Assembly: GCA_050084985.1 (NCBI GenBank)
Contig: JBITNC010000001.1
Location: forward strand, 192,882,001-192,946,000
DNA: 64,000 nucleotides
Reading direction: 5' to 3'
From: Nageia nagi
Taxonomy: Eukaryota > Pinophyta
The notes under the pieces are model-generated. The model saw nothing but the letters and a program-made list of their open reading frames with translations. It searched no databases and had not been told where the DNA came from. The translations under genes were made by a program, and so were the position numbers. Position 1 is the stretch's first letter. Each line of letters begins with the position of its first letter. Shown here piece by piece: positions 11,480-24,236 of this stretch.

Positions 11480-13647
11480 ATCTACCAAATAATACCTCCA
11501 AAGGGCCTAGAGCTCCCATTGGTGCTAGCCTCATTCTGTCATCCCTCTGACTGTATTTCTGATATCTTGATTCCTTTTGTTATGTGCCCCTAGGCAAATA
11601 GTATTCCAGTATTATGCTATGGCATAGGGTTCTTATATATCCCCAACTTTTTGTTATCTGTGTGTACTGGAGCCTTCTTTTTTTCTTCCAGCTTGTTGAA
11701 TGAGATAGCCTTCTTATCCACTAAATCCTAAATAACATCTCTAAATTTTTGACATTCACACATTTTATGGCCATGACCCCTGTGATATCTACAAAACCCT
11801 CCTGTAGTTCCTGTGTTTCTTTGATTTATTGGTGGTAATTGGATCAAACCTCTTTGCACCAATGATTGCAACAACTCATCATGATCTTCGGTAACTTTAG
11901 CATATACTCTAGGGGTCCTTTGTTTTGTAAGTTCTTGCGACTCTTTATTTGCTACAACTGTAGCTATCACTTTGGCTGGTATTGGTTTTTCATCTTTCTT
12001 ATTCCCCCATAAACCAATTTTCATCAAGTGTCTCTCTTTTCAAATCATGGATAAGATCATTTCTGCAAGGGGTTGTTCTAGATAGTTAAAAAATTTGAGT
12101 GGTACCTCATCTCTTAATGACTTTATCAACATTTGTTTCAACTCTTTTTCACTTAGCACTATGTATGTAGCCACTTTTTTCCAAGCTGCTACAAACTCTT
12201 CAAATGATTGACTTTTCTCTTGTCTCATTCTAGCCAAATCCATGATAGCAGGTTTTTTCTTTATGTTGTACTGATACTGATCCAAGAATTCTTGTTTTAA
12301 TTGTCTATAGCTGGTAATACTTTGGTCCTTTAAGTCATAAAACCATTCTAAAGCTTCTTCCCCTAAACTGAGTTGAAATAACCTAGCTAACATATCCTCA
12401 TCTTGAAGGTGTCTATATGCTGCCTCTTCAAAAATTGTGATGTGCATCCTTGGATCACTTATACCATCGTACTTGTTGAATTCGATATCTTTTCCTTCCC
12501 ATTTTCTTCTTCTGATTCTTGTGCAAAGATGATTATTTTCTGTTAGATATTTATTTGCTTTTTCATCATGTAATAATGTTAACTTTTTGAGCTGCTCGGA
12601 CATTGCTTGAAGCTAGGCCATTCTTAGTTCTGCTATTTCTTTTTGCCTTTGTTTTTCTATGTCTTCCTGATCCAACTTCTCTTCTGGGGTTTTACACCCT
12701 TCTTCTTCTTTCTCATAATTTGATGCTCCTGGGGAAAATCTTAAATTCTGTTCCCTCCATTCCTGTACTAGTTGCATTTCTAGTTCTCTTATGATGATCT
12801 CTTTTGTGCATGATTGCGATTTCTGATAAGACCCTATGCTGATAACCCTTCTTACCTCTACTTCTTTGATCTCCTTCTCTCGATCTGACCAATAGGGATA
12901 AGCATCAACCAATCTCTGTGCTATAGAGTCCATTTCAAGTTCTATCCCTAACTCATCATCTAATTCTTCATCAAAATGTATCACTTCCTCTTCATCTGAA
13001 TATTCGTTATTCATTTCTTCCTGCATTATTGCTTCACGATTTCTAACACATTCAACAAGGGTTAGAGGTAACATAGACTCACACATATTTGTTTTAATAT
13101 CCCTAGGAGTGGAAGTTTGTTAGTTAAAGCACGACACATAAAATTTTTTACGATCTTCTATAATAGTCATAGTTGGTTTGATAAAAGATGCTCTAATGAT
13201 TGATGTGAGATTGTTTGTAGTTTTAAATTTCCATAAATAGTGAAAAGAATATGCCGTACTAGTGTCTGTAGCAAATTTGTAGAACATCCCAAAATCTTTC
13301 ATAAATTGTTGCACTAACCTAAGTTTTTCCTCAGTACGGTTCCAGCTATTGAATCTATTAGGTCGGTATAGGGTTATTGACAACTCCTCTTCGAACATTT
13401 GGCTAATATTTTCTAGGGTTTTGCCATTGGAACTATCATTGTCTTCAGAATCACCATGATAGGATTCCTCATCCGGAAGTTTATCTTTAATAATCCAAGG
13501 AGCACTTTCCTTATTTAGTCTAGCACTTTTTCTAGTTGGCTCTGTTCCTTTCCATGTTTTTCTTTTCCTCTTAGGTGATGATTGAACTAACGAAGAATAA
13601 TCTGAAAATTCATCTATATCTTTGTGCATTTTTGAATTAGAAAGCAT
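11480..13647 (-). pseudogene. gag: gag of LTR element 1 (nearly intact single frame)
   Basis: This encodes the structural polyprotein that packages retrotransposon RNA into particles. It starts at 13647, 20 nt inside the primer-binding site. The whole stretch to past 11728 is in one frame, broken only by stops at about 13120 (TAA), 12610 (TAG) and 12040 (TGA). The N-terminal part is basic (SSPKRKRKTWKGTEPTRKS), then acidic (NNEYSDEEEVIHFDEELDDE), then rich in E/K/Q. The retrotransposon gag domain lies at about 12520-12060 (FEEAAYRHLQDEDMLARLFQ, LSLGEEALEWFYDLKDQSIT, SYRQLKQEFLDQYQYN). A plant gypsy-type zinc knuckle C-X2-H-X4-H-X4-C (FCRYHRGHGHKMCEC) is at 11793-11752. Sequence continuing as DLVDKKAISFNKLEEKKK runs toward the TA tract. 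No protease or polymerase follows. Retrotransposon identity is secure; the lineage within Ty3/gypsy is not fixed. Confidence 0.88.
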
Positions 13648-13651
13648 GTTT

Positions 13652-13667
13652 CACGTTGGGTTCACCA
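13652..13667 (-). promoter_or_regulatory. Primer-binding site of element 1
   Basis: On the minus strand TGGTGAACCCAACGTG lies 2 nt inside the 5' LTR. Its plus-strand complement ends in CCA, as a tRNA 3' end should. It is not the common iMet site (TGGTATCAGAGC). I cannot name the tRNA. Confidence 0.8.
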
Positions 13668-13669
13668 AA

Positions 13670-14521
13670 TGTTTACAAATAAAATTGAGCGTGCAAATAA
13701 GTAAATAGGAAAATATCTACAAACTCAATATTATCTATATTTAAGCTACAGATAGCAATTTATTCTAGATAACAATAAATAAAATAACCAATTCAAAAGT
13801 GTAATTGTACCAACCAAGACTGTAATCTATGTACTTACCTCACAGAATGTACCTGACAACAAAAGATGCAGATATTGGTGATGTACTGATGATGAGTTGC
13901 CTTTCCAACAACATCGTGACCTACAAAGATGCAAAAAGAGGACCGTAGGCGGTCCGTTTCAATGATATAAGAGCATCGGTGATGTTCTTCCGTTCACAAA
14001 GGAGCATCGGTGGCCTTCGTTTGATAGTTTTGACCTCTCGATTAAGTCCAGAACTTCAATATAGATGTCTTAGATAGCAGTGTGATATCAGAATAGATCG
14101 TAGATGTCAGGATAGCTTGTGAAAGGAAGCACACAAACCATAGCCTTGTAGGTGGTACCAAGAGATACCTTAAGGGGTAGCCACTTACAAGACCATACGC
14201 GGGATCATGTGTATCCTTGTTATGTGGACTTACTATTAGATCCCTTATTTATATAGATAATAGATAATACAACCCATGGGTCAGCATGCATCTACATAAA
14301 TAAGGATAATTCACAATATTCAAGATAAACACACCAATAACAAGATAATTCATGCAATATTCAAGATAATCCATGCAATATTCAAGATAATCATTATAAA
14401 ATTCATTTTCAAGACAAACATTGATATTATCACTTTAATACAATCAAGACATATATTTAGGCCAAGCATATTTCATTAACTTATTGATTTAAAAACATAA
14501 ATTCATTTTTATGTGTTAACA
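13670..14521 (-). repeat. 5' LTR of element 1
   Basis: 852 bp, starting TGTTAACACA and ending TTTGTAAACA on the minus strand. It carries the promoter of the gag transcript. Confidence 0.95.
14242..14253 (-). promoter_or_regulatory. TATA box in the 5' LTR of element 1
   Basis: TATATAAATAAG on the minus strand, about 270 bp into the LTR. A GC-richer stretch (CCCGCGTATGG) follows where transcription would begin. Confidence 0.55.
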
Positions 14522-14526
14522 GTATG
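14522..14526. repeat. Target-site duplication GTATG (right) of LTR element 1
   Basis: Exact match to 5856-5860. Confidence 0.93.
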
Positions 14527-16890
14527 CTTGTAGTTGCTTATCTTTGTACCTATTACAAAAATTCCTTGTCAATATTCAAGAGTAGGATGTATTCTTATCA
14601 ATTATGATTGGTATTAAAAGCTATATAATTTCCTTATTTCTCTTCATTCAATGATACCTTAATAGGATAACCAAGTTAAAAAGGGCATAGAAGAGTAGCT
14701 ACAAAATCTAAAACTCCAAACTATTTCCAAGTTGGTCATTTAGGGGATTATTCTTTTCATCCTTTGTATTATGTGGTTTTAGTTCTCACCATCACATCTA
14801 TAAACTAAATTTGATTTTAAATTTAGAAGGTTAGCTACAAAATATGAAACTCCAAGCAATCACCAAGTTGTTAATTCATGGGAGTATTCCTTTCATACTT
14901 TATCTTATCCTTTATATTATGTGATTTTGGTTCTCTCCACCACATATTCAAAGTGGTGTATATTTAAACACCTAAATTTTATTTATACTTGATTAAAAAT
15001 TATATTTTAGGTATCCAAAATAAATGTTTGATTAACATGCTTTATTGTTATATTTTATGGATTATTCTATTGATGATCCTAATGCACTTTATTATCTCAT
15101 ATATTTGTTTATTTTATGGTGCAAGGATCAAGGAATGCTAAGTAGTGTGTCTTAACTAATAAGAATATTTATCAATAAAATGATGGACATAACCATGGGA
15201 TAACTATTAGATCATGATAGATCACACTCTACACATTATGTAAGTCTCATTATTTGATATAATTGATAGTTATCACCACCACCTATAGAGTTTGAATTTG
15301 CACTCTTACATTGTTATATACCTTTATACTTTCACCTTCCTAGCTAAATTAGGCATTATTATTAGATTTTATATATATCAATCTTAAGTTTAAGCCTTAT
15401 CATTTTTCAGTGTCATACAATATTACATGACTTAGGATATTGACATCTTGCGTCAACACACCATTCATGTGAAGAATAAGGCTCCAAATTTTAGGAAAAA
15501 AATATTTTTGTGCCTCTTCAAGCTTGATATACCATCAATTATATAAACCAAGTAAGAATGACATATTTGTATATCTATTTTGAATTCATATTTGGTAGTG
15601 TTTAAGGTTTAGTCCAATAACTAGACTGCATTGTTATTTATTGTTAATTTTATCCATGCTATAATTTTTGCTAATTTAATAATATTATTACCACTTATAT
15701 TTCATATTATTTTATTAATTTAATGTAGAATATTTAATTTAATAAAATCAACTTTAAGTATCCATTGTAATCTTAAGAACCATAGTTGTAAAACCTAAAC
15801 TCAATGAGGTCCACTTGGATTTAGGAGTTGGTAAAAATCATAACAAATCTTGATAAAAAGAAAAACAAGTATGCATTTTTTGATTGAAAATGTAAGTTTT
15901 ATCATGCATATTATTGATTACTTATATTTTAAAATTGTTCTAACACACTTACTCCATATTAAAAAAATACAAATAAGAAATCAATAAGAGGAAATGGCAT
16001 ACTCATATTAATCAAAATATGTATAGGACAAAATGTGCTCATGTCTCATGAGCCATGAAAAAATACATAATCACATACTATTAGGCTAGTAGCAATGATA
16101 AATAATAAAATACAATATATAAATATAAAATGCTTGTTATGTGATTTTCCTATTGCTCCGTAGTAAGCTTTAGGCTCCCTTTATGCTCCCCATGTCACTA
16201 TCTCTCCTTATGCCATGTAGCTAGCCACTAACTCCTTAACTAGTTGCTCAAGATCCTAGAAGGGGATGGTGTGATCCTCATCCTCTCAAATTTATTTCTC
16301 CTTAGATATCCAATCAAAGGATGAATCAATTTGCTCCAAGTAAATAGCCCCATAACTCAAATATGATTTTATTATTTATTTATTGTAGAGAAGTAAATTA
16401 TAATGAATGAACACAAGATTTATTCCACTTGTTGGAGGGTATATTCAAAAATACTTCAAATATGATCACAACCTTAAGCATTTCATGGATGAGGTCATGC
16501 TTACTATAAAATGCATTAGGTTGGATGTGCATGCCCCAAAATCCTCTTATCATAAATCTAAAAAAAAAAAAGGAATTTAATATTCTAATTTTCAAAATTT
16601 ACATTTAAAATATGCAACATCACTAAGCATTGTTTGAATGATTTAGGTGATTTTAGGAGGATTCCTTAAACTTTATTATAATATTTAAGCTCACTTTGTG
16701 TCTTGGAGCAAATTTTAGCAACATCCACTAAAAAATAAATGACTATCTTTAATCTTGCCAACACCTCATAATTTGTACAATTTATTTTTTGATAAGAAAG
16801 GCACTTTATATTAAATAAACACTTTGACAACAAAATTAAATGATAAAAAACACACCCTATCAAACCATACCCTCCCTAATTATGGGCAAT
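14527..16890. other. No gene recognised
   Basis: The first 100 bp continue the degenerate array interrupted by element 1. The rest is AT-rich. Minus-strand frames at 16398-16595 and 16666-16863 have no recognisable domain. A slightly GC-richer patch at 16150-16330 also gave no match. Confidence 0.5.
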
Positions 16891-16899
16891 CGATATAAA

Positions 16900-19800
16900 C
16901 ATATCACATATGTCAAGTGCTAGCAAGATAAAAGGCACCTCAATTGACCACTAAAACATTAAAGTTCTTTTAACAAAATAAAGTATGCATTGAATAAAGA
17001 TATACCTTATCACCCTCCTAGGAAGTTTCCTCTTCCTCCACCATGTGATTCTAGGTGTTCTTTGGGATAGCTTGCAAATCCCAAAATCTGGTAAATTGTG
17101 GCTTATAGGCATGTCAAAATCTGGTGGAAAATCATCAATTTTCTCAAGAGGGATACCCTAACCCACCATATACTCCTCATTACTATCCTATGTTTACCAT
17201 CCCTAAGTGGGATTGGCGGTAGAGGTATGGGGGTAGGAAGAGCCTTGGATGAACTCACACCACTAATAATTGGGTAATGTGTCGATGGAGAACAATTTTA
17301 TGGATGATCATATGATAACTTCAATTTTATGATTATGATCATCAATGAGATCAAGATCAAGCATGCACACCCCAAGAATAATCAATAAGGGAATTATCTA
17401 GAGGTACACAACTAACTGTGCATGGTGCAATTTTCGAGTATTCCATCATTTCTATTAAATGCTTCACATCCATATTGATATTTTTGGCTTGATCATAGAT
17501 CTATAATCATACATCATAAAATATTTGAAATTGGTTAGCTATATAAAAAGCTATAAAGGATTCTTCTTATAGAAAAATAATCTTTATCATAGCTTTCCAA
17601 ATAGATAAAAGAAGGCTAATATGAAAAATCTACCAAAATTCCCATAAAGGTGACTAGATCTCCTAATAAAGTATGATGCCACATAATAGGCACATAAACA
17701 TAAGGAGAAAATAAGGATACTTCCCATTCCCAAGAAAGCACAAAACATCTACAAGACAAAAAAAAGATGAATGAAAGTCTTTGGTTCTTGATTAGATGAG
17801 CAAGTAGGGTTTGGGATACCTAGATGCTTTAGTCGAGAACCATGGGGAAGTCCTTGATACAAAATACTCAATACAAAAAAATATTTCTTTGGTTTTAAAT
17901 AAGGGGCCAAGGTTTCATGGAATTTGGCTTTCCAATGATAATTAGTGGATATTAAATCCCATTTTATATTGAGTTTGGCAACCATGGAAAAAGTAGTCGT
18001 AAGCCAATTATAACCATAATAGGATTTGTAATGGTGGAAAGGAATATGTACATGCTAATCCTAGTCCTTGCACCATGCCTTTTGACTTCATAAGTACTCT
18101 TATCTACAATGGTCAAGCGCAACATACATTTGAAATGATCCCAAGGGATCCAATCTTTTGTTTTGTTTGAGTAAAAATCTATGATTTTGGCTACTCTACA
18201 TTTGCAAGCATGAATCCAAGAGTTTTAGCCAAGGGTAATTTATTGATTTTAATAATAGAATACTACCACATGTTGAGTGTGTTGAAATAAATACCATTAT
18301 GGCTTCAAGAACCTTTCCAAGTAATCCATGGTTTAAGTTATTATCAAGCTTTTCAAATGCTTCTAATCACGAAGGAGCTAGTAATTTTAAATAAAATTGG
18401 AGCAAGCACCAAAGAAAGAAATTCCATTACCTTTCAAACTTTATGATTGACCAAAAGAACTAAAAAAATAAAGTGTCTCATAATTAATTTCTAGGCTTTC
18501 ATTCCTTTTAAGGCTCTAAAAATCCACTTAGCAAAAATGGCTAAACCTTATTTTTTACAATCAAGCATTCCCATACCTCTAACAAAGTGTGGGAGACAAT
18601 GAGTAGTTCAAGCTACTATGTGAAAGCCTTTTTAATCCAAAGTGGAAGACCATATAAAATCATAGAGAAGCTTTTTTGATTTGTTATAACATCCTTGGGA
18701 ACAAACGCAACATGATGAATAATAAACATGGGAAAATTGAAGCAAATTTAGAATTTACCTTCCAATGAGAGTTTTTTGGTGACCCAATGCTCAAGCTTTT
18801 TCCCACTTTGGAATTAAAATATTGCTAAAGAAAAAGAGGAGACACTTAAAAGGAAAATATAATGCCAAGAAATCTAAAAATTTCTCTCAACATAATCCAA
18901 TGCCAGTGGTACCTTTCAAGCCAACTGGGTTGGGGCAAAGCAAACTATCTGTAACAAGATGTTTTCCTACATTGAATACTAGAGCTAGATGCTTGACAAA
19001 AAATATTCAAGACTCAAATGGCAATGATGACTGAATGCTCATATTCATTAATGGTAAGTAAGGAATCATTTACAAAAATACCATTAATAAGTTATTCAAC
19101 GTTGTTAGGTATTGTGATTCCTTGAATTATTAATCCATTGGAAGCTTGCTTGGCTAAGAGATAGTAAAATGCCTCTATAGCCAAAAAATACAAGGAAGGG
19201 GCTACTGGACATCCATATATAACTAATATATGAAGCCTAATTGCTTTATTTTGATATTTTTTTAAGAGAAAGCATAATTAAGGCATCTTGAAACAACATA
19301 CAAATAGAAGAGAAAAAGAGAGACCCAAACCCAATGGCTTCTAACACTATGAAAGTGAAAATCCACTCAATTATATCATATGATTTTTCACAGTCAATTT
19401 AATGAAAAGGGTTCCTTTGGTTGGAAATCTTGGCCCAATTCATGCCTTTCCAAATTGCCAAAATATTGTCTAGAATGTATCTCCCTTGGATGAAGCCAAT
19501 ATTCTCTGGTATAGTAACTTTGGGGAGGATAGGTCACAATTTTAAGGTTAAAGCCTTGATAATGATCTTGTAACTAACATTAGAAAGGTTAATGGGATAC
19601 CAATTGGTAATCATCTTAGGGTCTCTAGGATTGGGTATGAACTTGATGTTTCCTTTATTGGTGATGGGACCAAAAGATCCCTTCCGAAGGGCTTCCCTAA
19701 ATACAAGAAGAAGATCATTACCAATAGATACCTAATAAGCTTTGTAAAATTCATAAGGGAAACTATTCAAGTTGAAAGTTTTGGAGGCTATCATATGATA

Positions 19801-22290
19801 CATAGTATTCTCTATATATTCTAGTGTTAAGGGAAAATCACAATCCCTTTTATGTGCCTTTGAAAGGCAAATAGGAACCACCTCTTTACAAAGCTGAAGT
19901 GCATGTTATCTTTATGGAGTAGACATTTGAGTAGAAAAAACTTGAGTGTAATGTTGAGTGAAAGAATTAGCAATATTTGGTAAAGAAGTAAGTTGAACCC
20001 CATTCTCTTGAATGGATTAAAACTGAGTGAAATGTTGAGGGGTTCAAAGGTGTTGAAAAAATTCTTTAGAAACTTTATCCCTAATCTTAATCCATTGTAA
20101 GTAAGCTTTGAGTTGTGCACCTTTAGCTTCATACATTTCTATAACTTTAGGATCATGTCAAATATGATCCACATGGGATTGAATGTTTTCATAAAAGGGG
20201 TTGGAAAACAATTGCAAAGAGGCTTTTGCCAGCTCCTCACGAAGAGCTAAGTTAAAGCAATGATGGAGCTGAACAAATTTCTTCCCCATATTGCATAGAA
20301 GAGCAGTAGTGCAGAATATGACATCATTCCACCATTCAATCCATCTATCTTCTCCTTTGGGTAAAGGAACTACATTCCAAACATGATGCATATGATAAAC
20401 AAAGGCTTCATGTTCAAGGAAGAAGGTATTAGAAAACATTGGGATTTAAACTACCTTTGGGGAGAGAATATGTTATAACTATGAACATAATAGGGAGGTG
20501 ATTAGAGGCAATCATTCTAGGAATGGTTTACACTAAAGGCACTATTGAAATCATTATAGAAAAAGAAAATTCTTGTTGGTCTAACAGCATGGCTCAATCT
20601 AGATGTTTAAGCACTCTTTCCTAGCCCACTTGAAAATTAGACCACGTGTACCATAGGTGTTTGGGAAAATATCCTATAGACAAATATGAGTTGGGATTGA
20701 AAAGACCCAATTTGTTTTCATATAGTACCAAGCATTTAATTCTCCAAAGGCCCACTTATTGGAGTTCTAACTCAGCTTATTTATCGATTTATCAACCATG
20801 TTGAAGTCCCTACACATCATCCACACAAAAGGAGATAAAGACAAAGCATACCACTTACAAAGTACACATTTTTCTTATGCCTTGATGGAGGCATAAACAT
20901 TAATAATTCCAAAAGATATCCCACTAACTTGGAGCAAAATCTAGATTGCATGTTGAGTTGGGTTAGTGCCTCATGTAACAAAACTATCTTTCCACTTCAT
21001 ATCAACAAAAATAATAGATCCCCCACTACTATTTAGGTGGTTGGTGTAACACATCTAGCTAGCAAGCCAAATCATAGAGCATGCAAATTGGAGAGTGAAA
21101 TCTGAAGCTTTCACTTCTTGAAGATAAACAAATCAAGATGCCCATAAAGGCATGAACACAACTATAACTCTTTCCAAAATGCATAACATCTAATTGGATC
21201 TGTCAACCCTCTTACATTCCAAGATAAAAAAAATCATTTAGATGATTCAAGTTGCATAACTCCATTGGCATCATCAACCCCAACCCCATATGTCAAAAGC
21301 ATAAAAGAGTTAGCCATAAATGAATTTGAATCCATATGGGAGGAATTGATATGGTGCCATTTATCTAAATGAACATACATGTTATACAAAGGAGGGTTAC
21401 AAGACCTTCTACCACCTCTCGCTCCTCCATTTACATGTCCTCTTTTTATTATTTATAGCTCTTATGTGAGAAATAAAATAAATGTAATGGTACTATCTAC
21501 ATCAATGTTTGCACCTTCCTTCTCCCCAAGAATCTCCATTATAACCAAATTGGATAAGGGGACCTAAGGGGAATGTTTGATAATAACTATCTGAACATAG
21601 CTAGTAAGTGTTGAACCATTACTCATATTCTTCCCTTTACCTTCCTATGATGAACCTCTTTCCATTCCCCCTAACCAAAAACGTAGTTGGTAATAGATTG
21701 CTAGGGTTTGGTGTCAAGGAGGCCACAATAATTACCTTTGCTTTAAACCTATCTACCATTAAAGGCAAGTCTTTAATCTTGTGAGATTGGTACTAGCATT
21801 TGAAATAAGAATTCAAAAAATTGACATACAACATTCATTGAGAAATATGAGTGGCTCTAATCTAAATATCAATGTTCTCCTTTAATGACTTGGTAAGGTC
21901 CACTCGAACACATATACGTTGGGTTGAACGAGAAGCCATAAAATGGATTGATTCATCATAAATAAACTCCCCTAGGAGATTCACCAAATTTTTCATATAT
22001 GGATACAAGCTTAAATGGAGTATTAGGAATTCCATCCAGATAGGCACAACCAAATTCACAAAGTTAGCAGCTGTGAAATTCTGGCTCCAAGGCTAAAAAA
22101 CTAGGAGGTTACTATTAGCATAGCTTGAGCCATTGCTCAAAACCTTTTAAGTATGTTTAGGTTGGGTAAACTAAAAATAAAAAAACCTTTGATAAGGTTT
22201 TGAACATGGTTGACTTGAATACCATGGGCTATCAGATACTGGTCTATCCAAGTTTTTAAGTTAGACTCGAAAGGGGATATGCCCAAGGAA
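16900..22290 (-). mobile_element. Near full-length, decayed L1-like LINE
   Basis: The element reads from about 22290 down to about 16900. An ORF1 remnant (22060-21850) resembles the plant LINE DUF4283/gag-like domain (VPIWMEFLILHLSLYPYMKN, GEFIYDESIHFMASRSTQRI, CVRVDLTKSLKENIDI). The endonuclease domain follows at about 21240-20580 (ILECKRVDR, LQEVKASDF, GGSIIFVD, INVYASIKA, DFNMVDKSI, SRLSHAVRP). The linker is at 20440-20160. The reverse transcriptase lies at about 19850-18900 (NWYPINLSNVSYKIIIKALT, ENIGFIQGRYILDNIL, WAKISNQRNPFH, IDCEKSYDIIEW) and has FVNDSLLTIN where the catalytic F-[VA]-DD box belongs, so the first Asp reads Asn. The C-terminal region extends to about 17750 and beyond. 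Stops and frameshifts are dense. It is an old, inactive copy. Confidence 0.82.
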
Positions 22291-22308
22291 ATAACCTATA
22301 AGAGTATG

Positions 22309-22870
22309 TGTTAGAATTTATAATGTATTGTTGTAAGGTCACTTAATGTAATTCATTTAATACTTAAGGGTATACTTAGATACCTTAAGTATTTAGTGAA
22401 GTGTCATAAGCATGCCCCTTAGGTAAAAGGGTGATGCATATCATGACTTTGTACAATGGTTAATAAGGTGATCCAAAGGAGATTTTAGCCTATAAATAGA
22501 GGGCCCTCTCCTTGAGATTACATACTTAGAGAAGCATGAAAATGGTAGTCTTGTAGACTTGTAGGAATGCTTTTAAAGGAATTTTGTAGGAGAATTATTG
22601 TAGAACAATTCTCGAGAATTTGTAGGAGAGCTCATTTGTGAGAAATAATAGAAAAAATGCTTCATGTGGATATAATCCCATGGTGGAAGAACCACTATAC
22701 ATGTTTGAGTTCTCTTTATGTGAATGTTCTGTGTTCTTAAGATTAGAGAGATTACATTCAAGGTGATCTTGGATGGATTTTAAAGAATCTTTTAACTCCT
22801 TATGTATGGATCTTAATACAAGCACACATATTGTTGAGCTCAATCAAAGGAATAAAAATATCAGGGACAT
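22309..22870 (+). repeat. Copia-like LTR remnant (solo)
   Basis: It starts TGTTAGAATT. An 11-bp perfect inverted repeat (AATACTTAAGG at 22359-22369, CCTTAAGTATT at 22383-22393) is followed by a TATA box (CCTATAAATAGAGG near 22490) and a CT-rich leader. That is typical of a short plant LTR. The 3' border and TSD are not clear. A related sequence lies at 38026-38415. Confidence 0.55.
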
Positions 22871-24231
22871 AATTACTTTATGGAATACCTTTGGTACAAA
22901 CTATTGTGGTTCCTTAAGCACCATTGCTCTTATCGCTAGCTTCAGGTGAAGTTGTAGAGGAATTAGCCACCATTAATAAATACTTATAGGTGCACTAAGC
23001 TAGGTTTCCTGCACATACCCTAAAGGGGAAGCAGTATGATGATGGCAATAATAACTTCAATTTGACATTTTTTTCTTAGAAACTTGCAAAATAAAAACCC
23101 TCATCTGAAGATGTTATAGTATTTTTTATTTTATTTATTCTCCATGAATGTCCATAATTTCTTTTAGCACTTCCAATAATGGCTCATTATGGATTGTGTA
23201 ATTTTTTTCCCCAAAAAAAGAATTATGGATTAAGGAAATATGTCATTACATGAAGAGGGATATGAATTTGATTTGTTTAATAGTAATTAATGAGCTCCCA
23301 AATAAACATGTATTTATTCTCTACACCATTATAAAGGTTTCTAATTGATTCCTTGACCCTTTCTATGTTCTTATAAATATAACCCATTGGTGGTTTTTTT
23401 CTATCAATAAGATGAAAAACTCTCACCAAAGGCTTTATTATTTGAAACAAAATAATATTAGCAAAAAACCTAAAGATATTCATAATTCATCTAATAAATA
23501 AATTAATAAATTAAAAGCTTAAATTAAAAAATTTAATATCATCATTGTAAGTTGTAGTTGCACCTTGATTGCATCCTTTATGTCAATCTAAAAGGGATCC
23601 TCCAATATGATATTATAAATTATTTTCCACTCAGAGTAATGTTTAAACCTTGATAAAATATTTGTTTGGCACTCATTACCAAGTAAAGTTTCATATATGT
23701 AAATTATAATATTGAAACGACCCGCCTGATGATACCATTTGACCTTGAGCACTATCGAGAATGTAAATGAAATCATGTTTGAACCATTGCTATGTAATGA
23801 TAGATTTTAAGTGGAAATATGTATTATTTGCATCGAGTTGATGTTGGCTTCGAGATTTTATGATGCAGGTAATAGGTTACTGCGAGATGAAAGGAGCAAT
23901 CGAAGATCCAAGGAATCAAAGATGAATTAGTGATAGGAACGGAAGGGTAAGAGTAAGAAAATGTTAGCGTTGAATTGTTGACAAACCCTAATGACCATTA
24001 TAAATCATATAGCTGCATGATAGAATAATTAGTCAAGAATGTTGATGAATATATATTTATAGATGTGTGAACTAAAAATTTACCCTACAGAATAAGGTGA
24101 CCACCGCAGGTAAAATGTGTGATTAACTTCCTGCTGTGAATTGTCAAAAGTTAAATTTAAAAGGGAGGGCAAGGAATATTCTTTCGTATTTGAATTTAAG
24201 AATATTCTTTCAAATTTGAATTTCTACTTAC
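22871..24231. other. No gene recognised
   Basis: AT-rich sequence without recognisable coding potential. A GATACCA at about 23733 resembles a primer-binding-site core, but no LTR abuts it. Confidence 0.45.
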
Positions 24232-24236
24232 GGTTG

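Larger units (their letters stand above)
5861..14521 (-). mobile_element. LTR element 1: non-autonomous Ty3/gypsy-type retrotransposon with antisense PMD gene
   Basis: A complete, bounded 8661-bp element. It has two 852-bp LTRs with TG...CA ends, a 5-bp TSD (GTATG), a primer-binding site 2 nt inside the 5' LTR and a purine tract next to the 3' LTR. Both internal signals show that the element reads on the minus strand. In element order it holds the 5' LTR (14521-13670), the gag gene (13647 to about 11480), a convergent antisense PMD gene with introns (about 8690-11111, plus strand), three tandem-repeat arrays (8390-7020), the purine tract and the 3' LTR. I find no protease, reverse transcriptase, RNase H or integrase, so it must have moved with enzymes supplied in trans. 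LTR divergence by eye is about 4%. Confidence 0.93.
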
